32,500 bases of DNA from Actinidia chinensis (taxonomy: Eukaryota; Streptophyta; Magnoliopsida; Ericales; Actinidiaceae), in contig VIGQ01001385.1 in assembly GCA_009663005.1 (NCBI GenBank), positions 1 to 32,500 on the forward strand, read 5' to 3'. This document shows positions 1-11,765 of the stretch, piece after piece (the first letter of the stretch is position 1; every line of letters begins with the position of its first letter). A program made the position numbers and the translations under genes. Under the pieces are notes generated by a model that did not search any database, had not been told where the DNA came from, and was given only the letters and a program-made list of their open reading frames with translations.

Positions 1-1380
1 TGCAGAGTACCAGGTGGAGTTTGACTGTTTCATTTTTCATATTTCATATAGGACTGAAATCTCTCATGTTGTTCATTGAGACTCCAATGGATACTGTACT
101 TATCAAGCTTCAGTCGGCGTGATGTATTTATTACTACCCAAACTAATGTAGATGTGCTTCATCTCGGGTGTGGGTGCCTATCCAAGAAACTACAGGAGGC
201 CAGGGATTCATTATTGTCTCTTTAATTCTTTTGGATAAGTACTAAGGAATTTATTTGAAGAATGAGACAGACGGAAGATCCCGTGCGGAAACAGGGGAGA
301 TTTTAAAAATTTTAATAACCTCATATAAACAAATTACATCAAAAACACTTTCAAAACAAAATGAAATGGTCTGAAACATAGCATAATCAATCTACCAAAA
401 GTCGAAAAGGTACTTGTCCACTCTTCTAGATTAGTTTTCCTAATCTGTTGCAATTACTGTCAATGATGTAATTTCGGCCTCTAGGTATTTTCTACCATTA
501 AAAAGGTCTGAATGATGGATCCTCTGATTATGTTTAGTACAATCTATGTTTCAAAGTTTTCTTTCTAAGATGTTAGTTTTCAATGGTGAACGAAATTTTT
601 GAAGTATCAATGCTTACCTGCAAATGGCATAAATGAAATGTATCCTAACGAGTGATGCAGCAGCATTACACCTGCTTGTTTTATTTTCTAATTCACAATG
701 CATATTTATCCTGTGATTAAAATTTCCTGGGAGTTTGTCACAGTTATGCTTGTACTTTCATATGAAACGAGATTAGGATACCAAGCAAACTTTAAGGAGG
801 TTGTTTCGAAGCTACTAAATGTAAACACAAAAGTATGAGCGTGCCCCACCTCAATTTCATAAGTCTATCTCTCACCCTTCCCTTCTTTAATTTTGATACA
901 CGTTTTGTGTGGATCGCATTCTCCCTTTTCTCTTGAAGATGATGATGGATGTCTGTTGGAAGAATTTTGAAAAAGATACAGAGGCCCCCATTTAGTGTTG
1001 CCGTCAATTTATATTTAGAAGATCTTATGTCCACGTAAAGTTCATCTTGTGCATTCACTAAATTAGCACTTACTTCTTGACTGCAACCTCTTCTCTGCAT
1101 GTTCTGATCAAAAAGCTCTTTCAAAAATGGCACTGCCAAGGAAGGCTGCCAAATTACATGTTGACAGTGATCATGATAAACGGAAGTCTGTAGTGGCTTC
1201 CAAAACAGTCATATTTGGAAATCTCTGCAGCTTGTAGCCTTCCCATGAGTTGTGTTTCTCCTTTTGATCCACTCATCACTGCTTCTAGTTCTCTAATATT
1301 CATAGGAAAAGTCTCTTCAAAGTTTTTTTATCTTCGAAAAATTGGAATAAAGTTCTTTGCCGTCTTCTACCTATGTTTAC
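1..1380 (+). repeat. Segmental duplicate A (SEC24 exon-intron segment)
   Basis: This stretch aligns end to end with 6763-8055 (copy B) and 30909-32306 (copy C). Shared landmarks are the phrase GCAGAGTACC at the start, GAATGAGACAGACGG near 262, TTCCTAATCTG near 437 and the AAAAATGGCA motif near 1122. Differences are mostly single-base indels. Copy A lacks about 60 bp (around 515-530) and about 130 bp (around 1035-1060) that B and C both have. It is cut at its left side by the window edge. Confidence 0.9.
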
Positions 1381-1973
1381 AGTGGAAACCACACCAAACT
1401 TCTGACTGTGCATACAGATGTCAAATGGTTTAAATCCTGTGTGATTATAAATGACAGGAGACTAAATCCAAATAAATCTATTTGCATATATTCTTATTTA
1501 TGTTGGTTCCCAGTATTTAACTTTTTACAAGTGTATTACTATTACCCTTTCTTTGCTGTTTCTGATCCTGGCCAAACTTTATAATGATCTTCGATGAATG
1601 TCACAAGCCCCCCCAAGGTTTGAGGCAGTAATGAGTGTTAGATGTCCCTAGTGAGTTTTCATATTCTTGGGACTTTTTTCACACTATCGCAAAAGTTTCT
1701 TCTTTTTATTCTGAAAACTTGCAAATCAATTATTCACCTACCCTCCCATCAGGAAATAATAATATTTACATTAGTTTTTGTCTTTGTTTAGGGTCATTCA
1801 AGTCAAGAATCACTCCGGGAACTTCTGTAAGTGCATTTCCAACAGATGTTGACCTACCTACTGATAGTATATCTTCTATTAATGTTTTGTGTTGCAAGAC
1901 AATGGGGAAAAATGACGCATGCTGAAGGTGATGAATTTCTGATTCATGTTTCAAGTTTAATCTATTGATTGTG

Positions 1974-2222
1974 CTGTGAGATATTACGATCAAATTCGCT
2001 CCGCACATGGAAGTTACTTTTTTGACAATGACGAACCCATCTCCAACCACTAAGCCAACCCATGTGCAACCCTGTCAAACCCATTTTTACATGGGTCCTG
2101 TGAGAATTATGATCAAAAATTCGCTCCGCACGTGGAAGAGTTACTTTTTTGGACAAGACGAACCCCATCTCCAACCACGAAGCCAACCCATGTGCAACCT
2201 GTTCAAACCCATTTATACATGG
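1974..2222. repeat. Two tandem copies of a ~125-bp unit in a SEC24 intron
   Basis: Unit 1 (about 1974-2096) and unit 2 (about 2097-2222) share CTGTGAGAATTATGATCAAA-like starts, TTCGCTCCGCAC, ACCCATCTCCAACCAC, GCCAACCCATGTGCAACC and a final ACATGGGTCC. They differ at a handful of bases. They lie between the exon remnants ending near 1925 and beginning near 3720. No coding sense is seen; open frames on both strands here come from the repeat itself. Confidence 0.85.
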
Positions 2223-3719
2223 GTCCATACCCTGAACTGAATTTCTACCGCTTGTGATATGGGGCTGGTTGTAAGCAAGGGACATGGCCAGGCTAATGCA
2301 TGCGGGGCTGGGTTTTACAGCCATAGATGTTCATACTGGTCGTTTCCTGGTCTCTTATTTTATTTCACATGGTCAAATAGTTGATGATGTTTTTTTTTAT
2401 ATATAACGAAACAGTTAGAAAATATTAGTTACTAGATAAAACATATTTGGTATCTGATTACCTAATGAATACATTAGCTCCTGTTACAGTTAACTCAAGT
2501 TTCGATTTTATGATCAGCTTGTTCTCTACTTTTTAGCTTGTATGATCGAATTTGAGTATGTAATGCTCTATTTTAGAAGGCCGGTATCAGTCATAATTAG
2601 TTTGAAACGATGTACTCAATCTGAGTCTGGTGATAATTTCATCTCAGTTAATCCACCAGCTTCATCACAATGCAGGTCACTGACACTCTTGACCCGTTGC
2701 AATTTTGGTTGATCTATTATATCATGGCTCCTCTGTCAGTTAAAATTTAATCAAATTTTGCCACCCCTTTATGACGACAGATTGATATAGGGGTTTCTTG
2801 GCCTGATAGCAAGCTCAAGTTCTCTGGGAAGAGTTGTTTGTGCAGTTATTAAGGGTATATGGGTTTGCAAAGAATTCTAGTAAAATTTGAGGCAAACAAA
2901 GAAAAAAAAAATTTTTAGGTTGGTTTAGGGAAATATCCATTTCTTTGCACGTTTTGGGGTTTTCATGTCCTTTAAGTGAGGGGACGTTGTTGTTCTGTAT
3001 GGTAGAGATTTTGAGGGCGTACCGACATATTGTTTTGATATTTTCCATTTCTTGTTTACTTCCATTGTTGGGGTGGACTTCTTGCCTCACTTGTGTATTG
3101 TTTTGTCCTTCAATGTTATAATTTCTTTATTGCTTGACAAAGGAAGGGCCCCTTTGAGGTGGCTTTTTATTGTCCAGAATTGTAAAAAACTGTCTCTGAT
3201 TTATCGTTGAATAAAAAGAAAAAAAAAGAAAGTTGAGAGTTTGGCTTTGTTTGCTATCCTTTTATAGATGACAAAAGGGAAACCATACGTTGTCATGTAC
3301 ATCTATGGTGTGGAGTGTCAAATTCTTACTATAACTGATAACATGGGAACTAAACTTCATAGAGCCATAAGTATGAAGAGTTGCCGTTCTTGCTGGTTTA
3401 CAATCCTTTTCATAAGTTCCCCCTTGGTGTGTTGTTGTCACTGGATTAAGTTAACTTTAATAGTCATTCACTATGATGGAATAGTTCCTACTCCTCGTAG
3501 CTTTCCCCTTTGCAGATTGACTGTGATAAAACATTAATGTAACTTGAAGCTGATGACAAACTACCATATAGTGCCGAATGCGCTTTTCAGGTCAACTATT
3601 ACTACTATTTACTCGGAATCCGTAATTTGGTTTGCATCTTCATTCTGGGCACCTTTTTACTGAACGACTTAATAGTATTCTTTGTTTTTGTATGAGAAAT
3701 TGCTGCCATTTTAATGCTG
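2223..3719. other. Intron-like stretch without recognisable exon
   Basis: This lies between the fourth and fifth SEC24 exon remnants of copy A. It contains T-rich noncoding DNA and an A-rich tract at about 3211-3230 that follows ATTTATCGTTGAATAAAAAG, so a short retroposed 3' end with a poly(A)-like tail is possible. No target-site duplication could be set with confidence. The small open frames at 2815-3090 (minus) and 3268-3537 (plus) show no family resemblance. Confidence 0.4.
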
Positions 3720-5855
3720 GTTTTGTGTCCACGTGCTCTTCTTTACACTCACAATTTACGGCAGAGAAAAATTCATTTTCTGTGTTATCCCTGCCATGCA
3801 CAGTGTATGAGTAAGTCTGTTCCACTCAACTGACTTGACACATCCTTCGCTTGTTTCTTGAAGCAAGGTAGTGTGATTAGACACATCTACTGCACTGGCT
3901 TCTTTAGTTTTGTGATAATCTCCTGTTTGTTAATCATTCCCTGTGATCTTCTTTTTACCTGGATTCACTGTATTTACTTATGTTTTGCGATGTCTCTTCT
4001 ATGCCAACATTTTTCTTTTCCATTATATAAAGGATGCATAAGTCCACTGTAAGGATATAATCCAACAATACTTATATTACCTAAAACCTGTAGCGCAATT
4101 GACATTCCTTCAAGTCCACTCTCACTAGTCCGGAACAAGTGTTGAACCATTGCATCAGCATCTGGCACTCCTACATGAAATTTTGTGCTAGCAGTAATCA
4201 TCATCTGGCACCTTGTCCTTCAGAGTCACTTAACTTCTCCTCTATACACCCCTGTATGTTACTTTGATCTTATAATTCCACATATGGATGCATATTGTTA
4301 CTTATTCACCTTTTCAGACATGCCTGATGTACTGCTATTAAGGATATGTATGGAAAGTAAACGTTAATTCGAAAATTCACAACAAACTGTACTTTGGCGC
4401 ATAGTAGGTAATTTGGACTGAGAGGATAAAGAGAGAAATATATAATAAGCAAGGATAAATTTTTTTCTGATGGGATTCATAAGCTAACAAATGGCATAAA
4501 AGGAATTTTGACAGGTAAGTATGTGGACTCTTTTTGCTTTGGTAAATGCAAAGCTAACTGGGTAGCTCTGAAGGTGAATTTTCTTAAAGACATTTCAAAA
4601 AAAAAAGTCACTGAAAAGGTAGAGGTGAGCAACCACATATACTTTTGGTGGCTTTGCTGTATTTGTGATACTGGAAAGTGCTGAGCTACGAGGTGCTGTC
4701 ATGTCACTCTTGGATTTTAATTAATAGCTATCAGATTCTCAGTGCTGAACATGCAACCTCTCCATTTAGTTTAGAATATACCTGAAACAATTTAGTCCTT
4801 AGAGTTTTGGTAGTTTTGCCTCTGATGCTTAATTAACACGATTGGTAGTTTGCTCTGATGCTTTTGAACTCTTAGTTCATTTTTGCAGTTAATGGGTGCT
4901 GTTTGCTTTTTTTTCTTTCTTTTCTTTTTTGGTGTGTGTGGTGGTCTGTGTGATTTATGGTGGTGGAGGACTATTTGCATGTCCATTTTCCGGGTGATTG
5001 CATTTCTAAATTTTCACGGCATATGGTTATAATTACTATGTACAAAATTAACTCTTGGTAAACCTTTTGTTGAGGGGTTGGTTTGATTTTATCTTTTATT
5101 TGACTTTCTTCTTATTTAGGTTAGGTTTGGTTAAAAGTACAGGTTAAACGACTGATGGACGAATAGAGTGACAGTCTTTGGATCAATTATGTTCTTCTCT
5201 TTCAACTCCTTCAGTGATCCCACTGGGTACCCCCAGATGATGGCATCATTGTATTATATGTTGCGTGTTCGTTTTTATGCTGATCCTAATATTCTTGAGT
5301 GTTACTGCCACATTCCAGGTGGTGGTGGATCTTTATTCCTCAAGCTATCCCGGGCTTGACCCGTGAACATGTATGTGATGATGGAATTTATTTCTCGAGG
5401 AATGAAAAGCATTGTTTAATTTAACATTGGGAAACTCGGGGATCCCAATATCAGCGGGGCAACGTTGGAATTTTCTCGGATGGTGAAATTCCAACTCAGG
5501 TCGTTCATTTGTTATGAGTCCACAAATGTCTTTCAAATGTAGAGTAGCATTTCTGCTATATGTCATCTTTTAATTAGGTGTAAGGAAATACATTGTTGTC
5601 CTTGTTTGTGATGAAATTGAGACCATGAACTGATGACGTGCGTAATATTAGTGATTGCACAAGATGAGTCCAAATAGGATGGACAAGGAGCTTGAATCAA
5701 TTATTTTTCGAATTTCTTGCTGCTATATCTTTGAAAGAACCTGTCTAATCTCTCTTAAGTGCTGGGTTTTTCTTTACAAGGAAACCCGGTGATGAATGGG
5801 AATTTTATTGAGAAAAACTGAGAACTGGGATTCAATTTCTTCTGCAATTTAAATA

Positions 5856-5999
5856 GGGAAATGATTTCTACACTCCAAAAAAATGATATCTACACTCCAA
5901 AATAGGAGTTGTAGAAATCAATACCATTATGGTGTTGATTTCTACACTCCTATTTTGGAGTGTATAGCTATCAAAAATGGAGTGTAGAAATAAATTTCC
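5856..5999. mobile_element. Fold-back MITE in a SEC24 intron
   Basis: The 144-bp element begins GGAAATGATTTCTACACTCC and ends with its near inverse, GGAGTGTAGAAATAAATTTCC. An inner palindrome pairs 5899-5921 (CAAAATAGGAGTTGTAGAAA) with 5935-5958. The whole element can therefore fold into a long hairpin, as MITEs do. It sits between the exon remnants ending at 5499 and starting at 6158. It has no coding capacity. Short TTAA-like flanks are present, but the target-site duplication is ambiguous in AT-rich DNA, so the superfamily is not assigned. Confidence 0.8.
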
Positions 6000-6534
6000 T
6001 TTAATATATTATACTTTGTTATTAAAATTAAATTTATGGTTGCATCATATTAATTAACATGAGCAAATCCTTCAATTAATTTGTGTCTCATATTTTAATA
6101 GTTGCTGGGTGCCTGTGATGTTACTTTTCAATTTAAAGATCTTTTCTTTGCACTCAGTTTGACTCTCAGCAGTATGATAATCACTGTCGAAGAAGTAAAA
6201 TGATGTGTTCAAATGAGATAAGGCGCCCCAAAGAATGTTCCTACCTCCGGGTTTTATGGGCTGATCTTCACTTGAAAAATTGGTCATTTTGTGACCAGCT
6301 AGGTATATGTTTTATTAAAAACAATAAAATTGAAGTATATAATTTCCTATTTGTTTCATATTTTGCTCCACCTATCTTTAGTAACATGCATTTCATTTCT
6401 TGCCAGCTTTTAAAATTGTGCAAGAAAGGAGTTCATCAGGTCAGTGTGTTATAGAAATACTTCAGCACAAGTTAGGGCTTAAATAGCAATAATCAATATT
6501 CTTTTTCTTATTGTTTACCATTTGACATGTCACC

Positions 6535-8055
6535 GAATTGATTTATTTTTTCTATGGAAAGTGCTTGTTGAGTGTTACTTCATTTCTTCTGGTACATCTG
6601 CATTCCTATAAAACGTGACATTGCAAATAGAGGCAAACTAGTGATAACATAACAATGAGATTCTGATTTATAATACAGTGTTCTGTTTGTTGATGAATTT
6701 TAGGAGTCCCTAAATTACTACATACCATCAGAAAACTTTAAGAAAATCCTGTTGAAACTTGCAGAGTACCAGGGGAGTGTGACTCTTTCATTTTTCAATT
6801 TGATATAGGTTGAAATCTTCGTGATTATTTATTGAGACTCACAATGGATACTGTAACTTATCAATGTCTTCAGGTCTGCGTTGATGTATTTATTACTACC
6901 CAAATTATGTAGATGGTTGCTTCAATCTTGTTATTCCAAGAACTACAGGAGGCCAGGTGTTCGTACTGTCTCTTTTCATTCTTTTGGATAAAGTACTAAG
7001 GAATTTATTTGAAGAATGAGACAGACGGGAAAGATCCTGTGCGAAAAAAGGGGAGGTTAAAATTTTTAATATAACCTCTAACAACCAAAACTATATATAC
7101 TTGTCAAAACTAAATGAAGTGGTCAGACACAAGCTAATGAATCACCAAAGTCGAAAAGTTTAATTGTGACTCCTTCTAGGATAGTTTTCCTAATTCTTTT
7201 GCAATACTGTCAATGCTGTTAATTTATGGCATCTAGGTATTTTTCTACCCATTAAAAGAGTCTGAATTATGGATCTTTGTTTCAAAAATACGGCAATCCT
7301 ACTCAACCGCTTGCTGAAACTGCAGTGGCAAGTTGATTATTGTGATCCTATGGATTATGTTGAGACAAATCTAATGTTATCAAAATTTTGTTTCTAAGCT
7401 GTTTAGGTTTCAATTGATGAACGAATTTTGAAGATCAATGCTCATGCAAATGGTATTCAATTGCAATTATGGCATAACGGTTATTACCGAAGCAAGCATT
7501 ACGGGTCTTCTGATGGTTTTATTTTCTAATTGATAGATATTGTCACATGATTAAAAGGTTGACTAGAGTTTTTCATAAGAAAACTAGATAGCTCCTAAAT
7601 TGTAAGCATGACCTACTGTAGGCATGCCCACGGCAAGTTCACAAGTTCTATCTCTCCCCCTTCCCTTCTTTTTAATTTTTATAATACCGTTGTGTGGATG
7701 GATCTATTCTCCCTTTTCTCTTGAAGATGATGTTGTCTGTTTGAAGAAGAAAGAAGAAATTTTGAAAATAAGATACAAAGACCTTCATTAGGTTGCAGAA
7801 AATTTATATTAGAAGATCTTTATGTCACTTAAAGTGGCCTCACGGGGCATTCTTGAGCCCAAGTTGTGATGGTTAGTAAAAGAAGATGGGGCTTTTAAGT
7901 GGTTTGCACAAAACATGCTTGTGGATCGGCGATGGGATGAATGAACCTCGTATCAAAATAGTTTTAAAAACTAAATAAGCACGTACTTCTTTACTACAAC
8001 CTTTCCTCTGCATTGTTATGATTGAAAAGCTCTTTCAAAAATGGCAACACCGGAT
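6535..8055 (+). repeat. Segmental duplicate B (SEC24 exon-intron segment)
   Basis: Homology to copy C starts near 6535 (30690 in C) in the upstream intron and runs to the AAAAATGGCAACACC motif near 8045. Copy A joins the alignment at 6763. B keeps both the ~60-bp (about 7290-7345) and ~130-bp (about 7830-7960) segments that A lacks, and the exon 2 that C has lost. Of the three copies it is the most complete over the shared region. Downstream of 8055 it no longer follows A or C. Confidence 0.9.
6704..6955 (+). pseudogene. SEC24-like copy B: two exons of the trunk domain
   Basis: Exon 1 (6704-6772) follows TTTTAG and is open through 23 codons ending LKLAEYQ. It corresponds to the family segment that starts EAHKLLQPAD and ends FAEYQ, but is diverged in the middle. 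Exon 2 (6874-6955) follows TCTTCAG and begins VCVDVFITTQ, the same residues as the family; one missing base then shifts the frame before an IPRTTGGQ-like end at a good GT donor (6956). No further SEC24 exon (VYYYYPF onward) follows, so this copy is cut off by other sequence. Confidence 0.85.
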
Positions 8056-8149
8056 CGTGGCACCTACTAGTATAGTGGTGAAAGTGACAAAATTATTTGG
8101 AAAGGTGGTTTCAGCAAAGAGTTGGAAACTTGAAGTAATGTATTCGCCA

Positions 8150-8800
8150 TTTGTTATAATCTATTTGGACTCTTAATAATATTTGAAGGCATTGGGCATT
8201 GCTCCTGCTTCACAATGTATCGTGAATTCTGAAAACAATGTACCTATCTCATTTTAGTCCTAAATCTTAAATAGGAGTAAAGTTCAATGGGTCTTCTTCT
8301 ACAATTCTTATTTCAGTATATGCAATTTGTTGCATTGTTGCTTTTTCTGATCAAGAAAATGATGATGGGAATAAAATAATAGGTACACATGGTCCCAGAG
8401 ACAATTTTCAAACGCGAAAGCCATCGATATGGAATGTGGAATATTGATTGGATGGAGATACCACTGAGCCTACTGTTATTAAAGAGGGATTTCATCAATT
8501 ATCTTGGAGTGAAAGGGAAGTTAGTTTGCAACGAAAAAAATTTGGTAATTCCAAAATTCTTATTTCGCCATGTAGCCGAGTTATTAGAAGCTATATGGCG
8601 GTACACCTGTATTAATTTGTTACGTGTCATGAATCATGATTATTTTAGTGATGGACAGGTCTTCTCCTAATGGGACAAGTCTTTCCTCGTGCAAACATCT
8701 CAAAGGAGGGGAAAGTTGTGCTGTAACGGTTGATGGAACTGATGATAACTCCGCATCTCTGAATGAGTTTTACCCCCCTCTCTCTCACTCACTCACTCAT
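8150..8800 (+). repeat. Unidentified duplicated block X, copy 1
   Basis: This block matches 11160-11765. Shared landmarks are TTATAATCTATT near 8155, ATCAAGAAAATGATGATGGG near 8351, GGTACACATGGTC near 8383, GTCATGAATCAT near 8628, and GTTGATGGAACTGA near 8730 followed by a TC-rich tract. It may hold exons (for example GGESCAVTVDGTDDNSA, open at about 8707-8757), but I do not recognise the protein. It carries about 47 bp near 8655-8700 that copy 2 lacks. It lies directly after SEC24 copy B. Confidence 0.7.
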
Positions 8801-8907
8801 ATATCTTTTAATTTTCGTGATGCGTGCAGTGATTTCTGCTTTGTTTGTTTTAGTCTTGCCAGGAAACCTACTGGATTGATAGTGGTGAGTAGTGGCAATA
8901 ACCAGTG

Positions 8908-11160
8908 ATGCATATTCTACATACTGAAGTACAATGTAAAGTACTCCATTGCCTATCTATAGTTTTAAAAAATATCTGTAGAAGACCAGCTCTTAGTTGA
9001 AACTTTGGCGGTTTTGTGTGAAAATTTGTTTTTAGGATAATCGAGAGAGAAGAAACAATTGCTTTTAACTGGCAGCGTGATGTAGTTTTCTACCAACTAG
9101 ATAGCGGACGACCAGTGCGGAACAAGACATTGAAGATGCCTTGAGCTTCTTTATAAAATAAATGAACGGGTCTGGATTGGAATAGGGTTGGGAATTGTTT
9201 CATTATAAATCCTTTCCTGGCGACTTGATAACTGTGTTGTAGGTGAGGATGCTACTACGGACCCCCCGTTACAGACTTGGATATCAAACACTGGAGATTC
9301 AAAATACTACTATTTTATGAAAGTCATGGTAAAATCTTCACATTTAATATGCTGTTAGCTGGTAACCACAATGTTTCCATTTGGATCGGCCTATGTACTT
9401 GGTTTAGGATATTAGCTAGTCAAAGTATGGTATATCTAATGACAAAGAGTTCAAGTAAATGGGCTGTTAGAAGGGTTACGTTGGAGCAGCAACTGCTATG
9501 ATCTTCATATAACTTTTGGTCATTGTGTGGTCCTTGTAGTGTTCTGGAGATACTGGTCTCTTAGCTTGATTGATAGGACTCTTGTGAGCGTTGAAAGTTT
9601 GACTTCAATCCTAAGGAGCACCATAATAGGTATGTCTCACCTTTGATAACTTGAGCCTTGATAAGCATTGGTGCATTGGACTCTCTGAAAACTCAGTATA
9701 CTTCCCTTTTATCTGATGAAAACTCACTTTGCTCATATTCAGAAGCCAGCCATGGGGGCTCCTTTCCTAGTGCTATAATTTTGGGATTAAAAGTTCTTCC
9801 CCTTTTACAATTTTCCCATTTGCTTTTTTTTGTTTTTGGTTGAAAATAAAACTTGGATAGTGAAAGTGGCCTGGATTATGGAAACCTTGACTTGCTTCTA
9901 GCTTTGTTGTTTTCTGGAAACCGCAGGGAATAATAGAGGATGCACTAATGGAAGTGGCCACAGACCGACTACAGATTTGATTAGCATTAAAAAGATAGGC
10001 ATATTGCTAATTTGAAGAACATATATAGAACAGTCTTGATTAGAGTTTTCATTTCGTTGGCTGGAATTTTTCACAGCGCCACCCCGAGTGAATCCAAATT
10101 GAACAGTTGGTTGAATAGCCCCATTTCCACGGAATTGGTATTTTTCGACATTGATGAGCAACCCACTCTGTTTTTTGGGTAGCTTTACATAGGTATGCAA
10201 CTATTGTTTGATCTTTCTCCATCTTCAAAATACCCTGGTACTTACCTTACCGGTTAGTTGGCCAACCCCACTTCGGTTTGTGTATCTATTGGACATTTTT
10301 GAAGCATTATCTGTCAGTGGATTAGTATGTTTTCAATGCTGAAAATTCTCAGCAGTTACGATCTAGGGAAAAATACATTTAGCAAGCATGTGATTCAATT
10401 TGGGGGGATTGATGGATGTTTCCTACCTCCAATGCAGAGAAGTATGTAAATATGCCGATAGATCACATGTAACCTTGTGGAGGGTCAAAAGTATGCAAAT
10501 AAATGAAGGCACGCCATTGAAAAAATGGAGGTTGAATTTGAATCAGAGGGGAATACTTTCCATAGAGAGTTATGATTTTCTTTTCCTCTAGGACGTCTAG
10601 ATATTTTGTTGCATTGCACCTTTACAACCTCTGTTTTGCAGGTGTCACAATGCAATACCTGATCTTCACTTTTAAAAAAATATTCTTTGAGTTGGCTGCC
10701 TTGAGTGGTCAATGATGTAGATTGGACAGATTTTAAAGTGCTTCTACTATAGTGTAGGTCCGTCCGGTTTTAGATTCTGACTATAAATACGTGGCAGCAT
10801 TTGAGACATTGCTCTAGATTGAGCAGCCAACTTACTCATTGGGAGGAGGGGAGTTTATGTCTTATGCACGAAACAACAATGCATGAGTATATATAGCCTT
10901 TCTTTTCACAGTGCCATGGAAGAGTTCTATGTTTCTCATGGGGGAATGGCATTAGCCATAAGGTCACGAATTGTTTTCTCATGTGGATAAGTTCTCAAAA
11001 TGACTTAGGAAGTTCTGATTTGGTAATTTGGTCTCTTATTAGGATCCTTGACACCCAAGTGTCAATGATGTGTGAAAAATATGCACAGATTTGGTGTTAA
11101 GGAATTATTTTTAACTTCTTATGTAAAGGAGGACAATTTGGAACCTTTTGAATCAATGCG
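8908..11160. other. Stretch without recognisable gene
   Basis: No exon with clear family resemblance is seen. Several short open frames (for example 9277-9501 +, 9898-10200 -, 10485-10712 -) have no coding character I can support. TATAAATACG at about 10783 resembles a TATA box, but nothing recognisable follows it. The stretch separates the two copies of block X. Confidence 0.4.
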
Positions 11161-11765
11161 GAGGCAATTTGGTTATTATAATCTATTGAGACATATTAGT
11201 AATCATTTGGAGGCATTGGCATTGGCTTCTTGCATCAGCACCAGTGTCTTGTGAATTCTGAATCAACGTGCTTATCTATGTGAAGTCTTAAAAGCCATGA
11301 ATACGAGTAAATTCTTGGCATTATTCTAACAATTTCTTTAGCCATGTGTACCTTGTCTAATCAAGAAAATGATGATAGGAACAAACTAAAGGTACCCATG
11401 GTCACCGGAGACGATCTTCAAACAGTGAAAGCCTTTCTACGGTAGGAGGTGAAACTGCTTTAGGACGGAGATACCTCTGAGTGTAATGTTATTGCAGGAG
11501 GATGGCATTCCGTCAATTATCTTTTTTAGAAGAAAGGGAAGTAGTCGCAACAAATATTTTAATTTGATTACTTTAAAATTTTTATTTCACAGTAGGCTAT
11601 TTATTAAAAGTACCATGTTGGATACACAACCCATATTAATTTGTATTTTGTCATGAATCATTGATATTTAGTGATGGGAAAGAGGGGAAGTTTTTACGTT
11701 AAAACTGGTGATGGAACTGAATATGCTACTGAACTCCATGAGGTTGGATCTCTCTCTCTCCCTTG
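11160..11765 (+). repeat. Unidentified duplicated block X, copy 2
   Basis: This is the second copy of 8150-8800, with the same landmarks: ATCAAGAAAATGATGATAGG near 11361, GGTACCCATGGTCACC near 11391, GTCATGAATCATTGATATTT near 11653 and GGTGATGGAACTGAATATGC near 11708, then a TCTCTCTC tract. The possible coding string KTGDGTEYATELHE (about 11705-11745) parallels the copy 1 string. It lies just upstream of the CPN60 remnants, so it could be a 5' part of that locus or a separate gene fragment. Confidence 0.7.

Larger units (their letters stand above)
1..6439 (+). pseudogene. SEC24-like COPII cargo adaptor, copy A: ten exon remnants (C-terminal two thirds)
   Basis: SEC24 binds cargo and, with SEC23, forms the inner COPII coat at ER exit sites. 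Exon remnants in gene order are 1-13 (AEYQ), 114-203 (VFITTQTNVD, then a TTGGQ-like end), about 1528-1650 (VYYYYPF, YNDLR, FEAVMSVR), 1792-about 1925 (IPTDVDLP after frame repair), about 3720-3867 (ALLYT, TIYG, LSLPCT, ending LKQ), 4094-about 4262 (IPSSPLSLVR, LLPLYT), 5143-about 5251 (TDGRI, WINY, STP), about 5320-5499 (IPLTREHVCDDGIY, then GEIPTQ), 6158-about 6257 (QQYDN, NEIRR, CSYLR) and 6407-6439 (LKLCKKG). The wording fits the plant CEF/SEC24C-D class rather than the SEC24A class. Most exons need one to three frame changes, and the donor after 203 reads GG instead of GT. The last family exon (FLSYMVED to HRQIQ) is not found before copy B begins. The gene symbol is left blank because plant paralogues cannot be told apart here. 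Confidence 0.85.

Noticed and set aside
792..1139. 115-codon minus-strand open frame
   Set aside because: It lies in the duplicated SEC24 intron segment. The matching frames in copies B and C are not kept open, and no family resemblance is seen.
1766..2324. Overlapping minus-strand open frames of 94 and 120 codons
   Set aside because: They run antisense over a SEC24 exon and the 125-bp tandem repeat. The internal peptide repetition comes from the DNA repeat.
3211..3235. A-rich tract as the tail of a LINE/SINE or processed gene
   Set aside because: A tail-like context (TTGAATAAAAAG) is present, but there is no recognisable body and no secure target-site duplication, so I mention it only within the intron entry.
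10783..10792. TATAAATACG as a promoter TATA box
   Set aside because: No recognisable transcript or exon follows, and such strings are common by chance in AT-rich DNA.
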